A stretch of DNA of 64,000 nucleotides, from NCBI GenBank assembly GCA_030704615.1, contig CM060734.1, positions 43,604,042 through 43,668,041 on the forward strand. Direction: 5' to 3'. How positions within the stretch are numbered: position 1 is the first letter of the stretch; each line of letters starts with the position of its first letter. Position numbers and translations under genes: made by a program. This stretch comes from Takakia lepidozioides (lineage: Eukaryota; Streptophyta; Takakiopsida; Takakiales; Takakiaceae). Below are positions 63,450 to 64,000 of the stretch, one piece after another. The notes below the pieces were generated by a model. That model was given only the letters and a program-made list of their open reading frames with translations. It was not told the origin of the DNA and did no database searches.

Positions 63450-63620
63450 TCACAGCCCAACACCACACAGATCACAGCCCAACACAGGGTCACACAGCCC
63501 ATCACAGCCCAACACAGGGTCACAATCACAGCCCAGCACAGTGTCACACAGTCGCGCACAGCCTAGCACAGGGTGGCACAGCCTGTCACAGCCTCACACA
63601 GCCAATCAGAATTACACAGT
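63450..63620. repeat. CACAGCC minisatellite after integrase
   Basis: CACAGCCCAACACAG/GGTCACA words repeat about 12 times, the reverse complement of the 26485-26825 repeat in its own orientation and in the same place of the element. Confidence 0.9.
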
Positions 63621-64000
63621 CCATAGGATTAGTGACAGGTGGACGAAGGATAACATCAGGGAAATGGCCGGCGGAAGAAAGGGCGGAAGTCAGTTTAAAA
63701 AGTGGACGCGTGGAAGTCAGGCCGTGACGCACAGCTGAGAAGGAGCTGCAAGAACAAGTGTCATAAAGAAAAAGGACAGGAGTGGCCGTCAAAGTACCTA
63801 CCTACTACGTCAAAGAGGATGGATGGCGGGCCCATTAATGCATACGAAAAAAGGGTAACGGAATATACGGCGAGTACAGAAAAACGAATTTCTTGTCACG
63901 TGTGTTATCCTAGTGGACAGGCCAGCAGGGAAAATCCACTAAAGAAAATTAATTCTAAAATCCAGTCACAGCGGTTACAGCCAATCATGAAGCAGGAGCA
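63621..64000 (+). other. Start of the extra 3' region, truncated by window end
   Basis: Sequence matches the reverse complement of about 26450-26110 in the relative (AAAATCCACTAAAGAAA; GGCGGGCCCATTAATG). Frames are broken, and the rest of the extra ORF lies beyond the window. Confidence 0.6.

Larger units (their letters stand above)
56096..64000 (+). mobile_element. Second element of the 21-34 kb Ty3/gypsy family, partial (runs off window)
   Basis: 5' LTR 56096-56894, a PBS identical to that of the minus-strand relative, then extra ORF, gag, protease, RT, RNase H and integrase in the same order. Proteins are clearly related along their length, while the LTRs are related but visibly diverged. 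GCACC at 56091-56095 would be the left target-site copy; the right one lies outside the window. Confidence 0.92.

Noticed and set aside
1-64000. tRNA or rRNA genes
   Set aside because: I saw no rRNA-like blocks or convincing cloverleaf with B-box; the tRNA-like words found are retrotransposon primer-binding sites.

Overview
The window is nuclear DNA from a large, transposon-rich streptophyte genome, most likely a seed-free land plant. The evidence is a plant-type PPR-DYW editing-factor pseudogene, a trihelix gene, an F-box/kelch exon, CACTA (TNP2) and Ty3/gypsy elements with plant-type accessory ORFs, and GT-AG introns. I cannot name the species. Almost no gene is intact. Single-base indels break nearly every coding region, and the two LTRs of one young element also differ mostly by indels, so part of the damage may be assembly error.

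Layout. 1-5430: a PLS-class PPR-DYW pseudogene with near-identical 300-bp internal repeats, preceded by a 590-bp direct duplication and followed by an inverted copy of the same sequence. 5480-9250: non-coding repeats (a CACTA-like end, two hairpins, a G/C-skewed foldback, a 190-bp tandem array). 9345-21314 is the most interesting part: a trihelix-like gene and a multi-exon gene resembling a beta-class DNA amino-methyltransferase lie on the minus strand, head-to-head with a plus-strand DDE transposase that has an N-terminal Cys-rich finger and a C-terminal SWIM finger. Inside the methyltransferase-like locus is an array of 15 palindromes of about 36-38 bp, spaced 114-117 bp apart (14660-16400). 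I propose, as inference only, that these belong to one large DNA transposon or to a transposase/DNA-modification gene cluster.

21344-34415: a complete Ty3/gypsy element on the minus strand (TSD CCACG, 0.87-kb LTRs, PBS, PPT) inserted just behind the transposase stop codon. It has an extra ORF before gag and a very long extension after integrase. 34421-36464: resumed flank, an unrecognised ORF and a retroelement RNase H scrap. 36614 to about 43716: a CACTA element on the minus strand carrying a nested 812-bp TA-flanked element with perfect 25-bp TIRs. 43717-50060: a decayed Ty3/gypsy element with an iMet-type PBS and an inverted RNase H segment. 50200-51516: a hAT-like scrap and an F-box/kelch exon. 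51885-56095: an internally deleted chromovirus on the minus strand. 56096-64000: a second member of the 21-34 kb family, plus strand, inserted next to the chromovirus and running off the window.

The only functional theme is transposition. The possible exception is the transposase / methyltransferase / palindrome-array block, where a DNA-modifying enzyme, a candidate recognition array and a transposase sit together.
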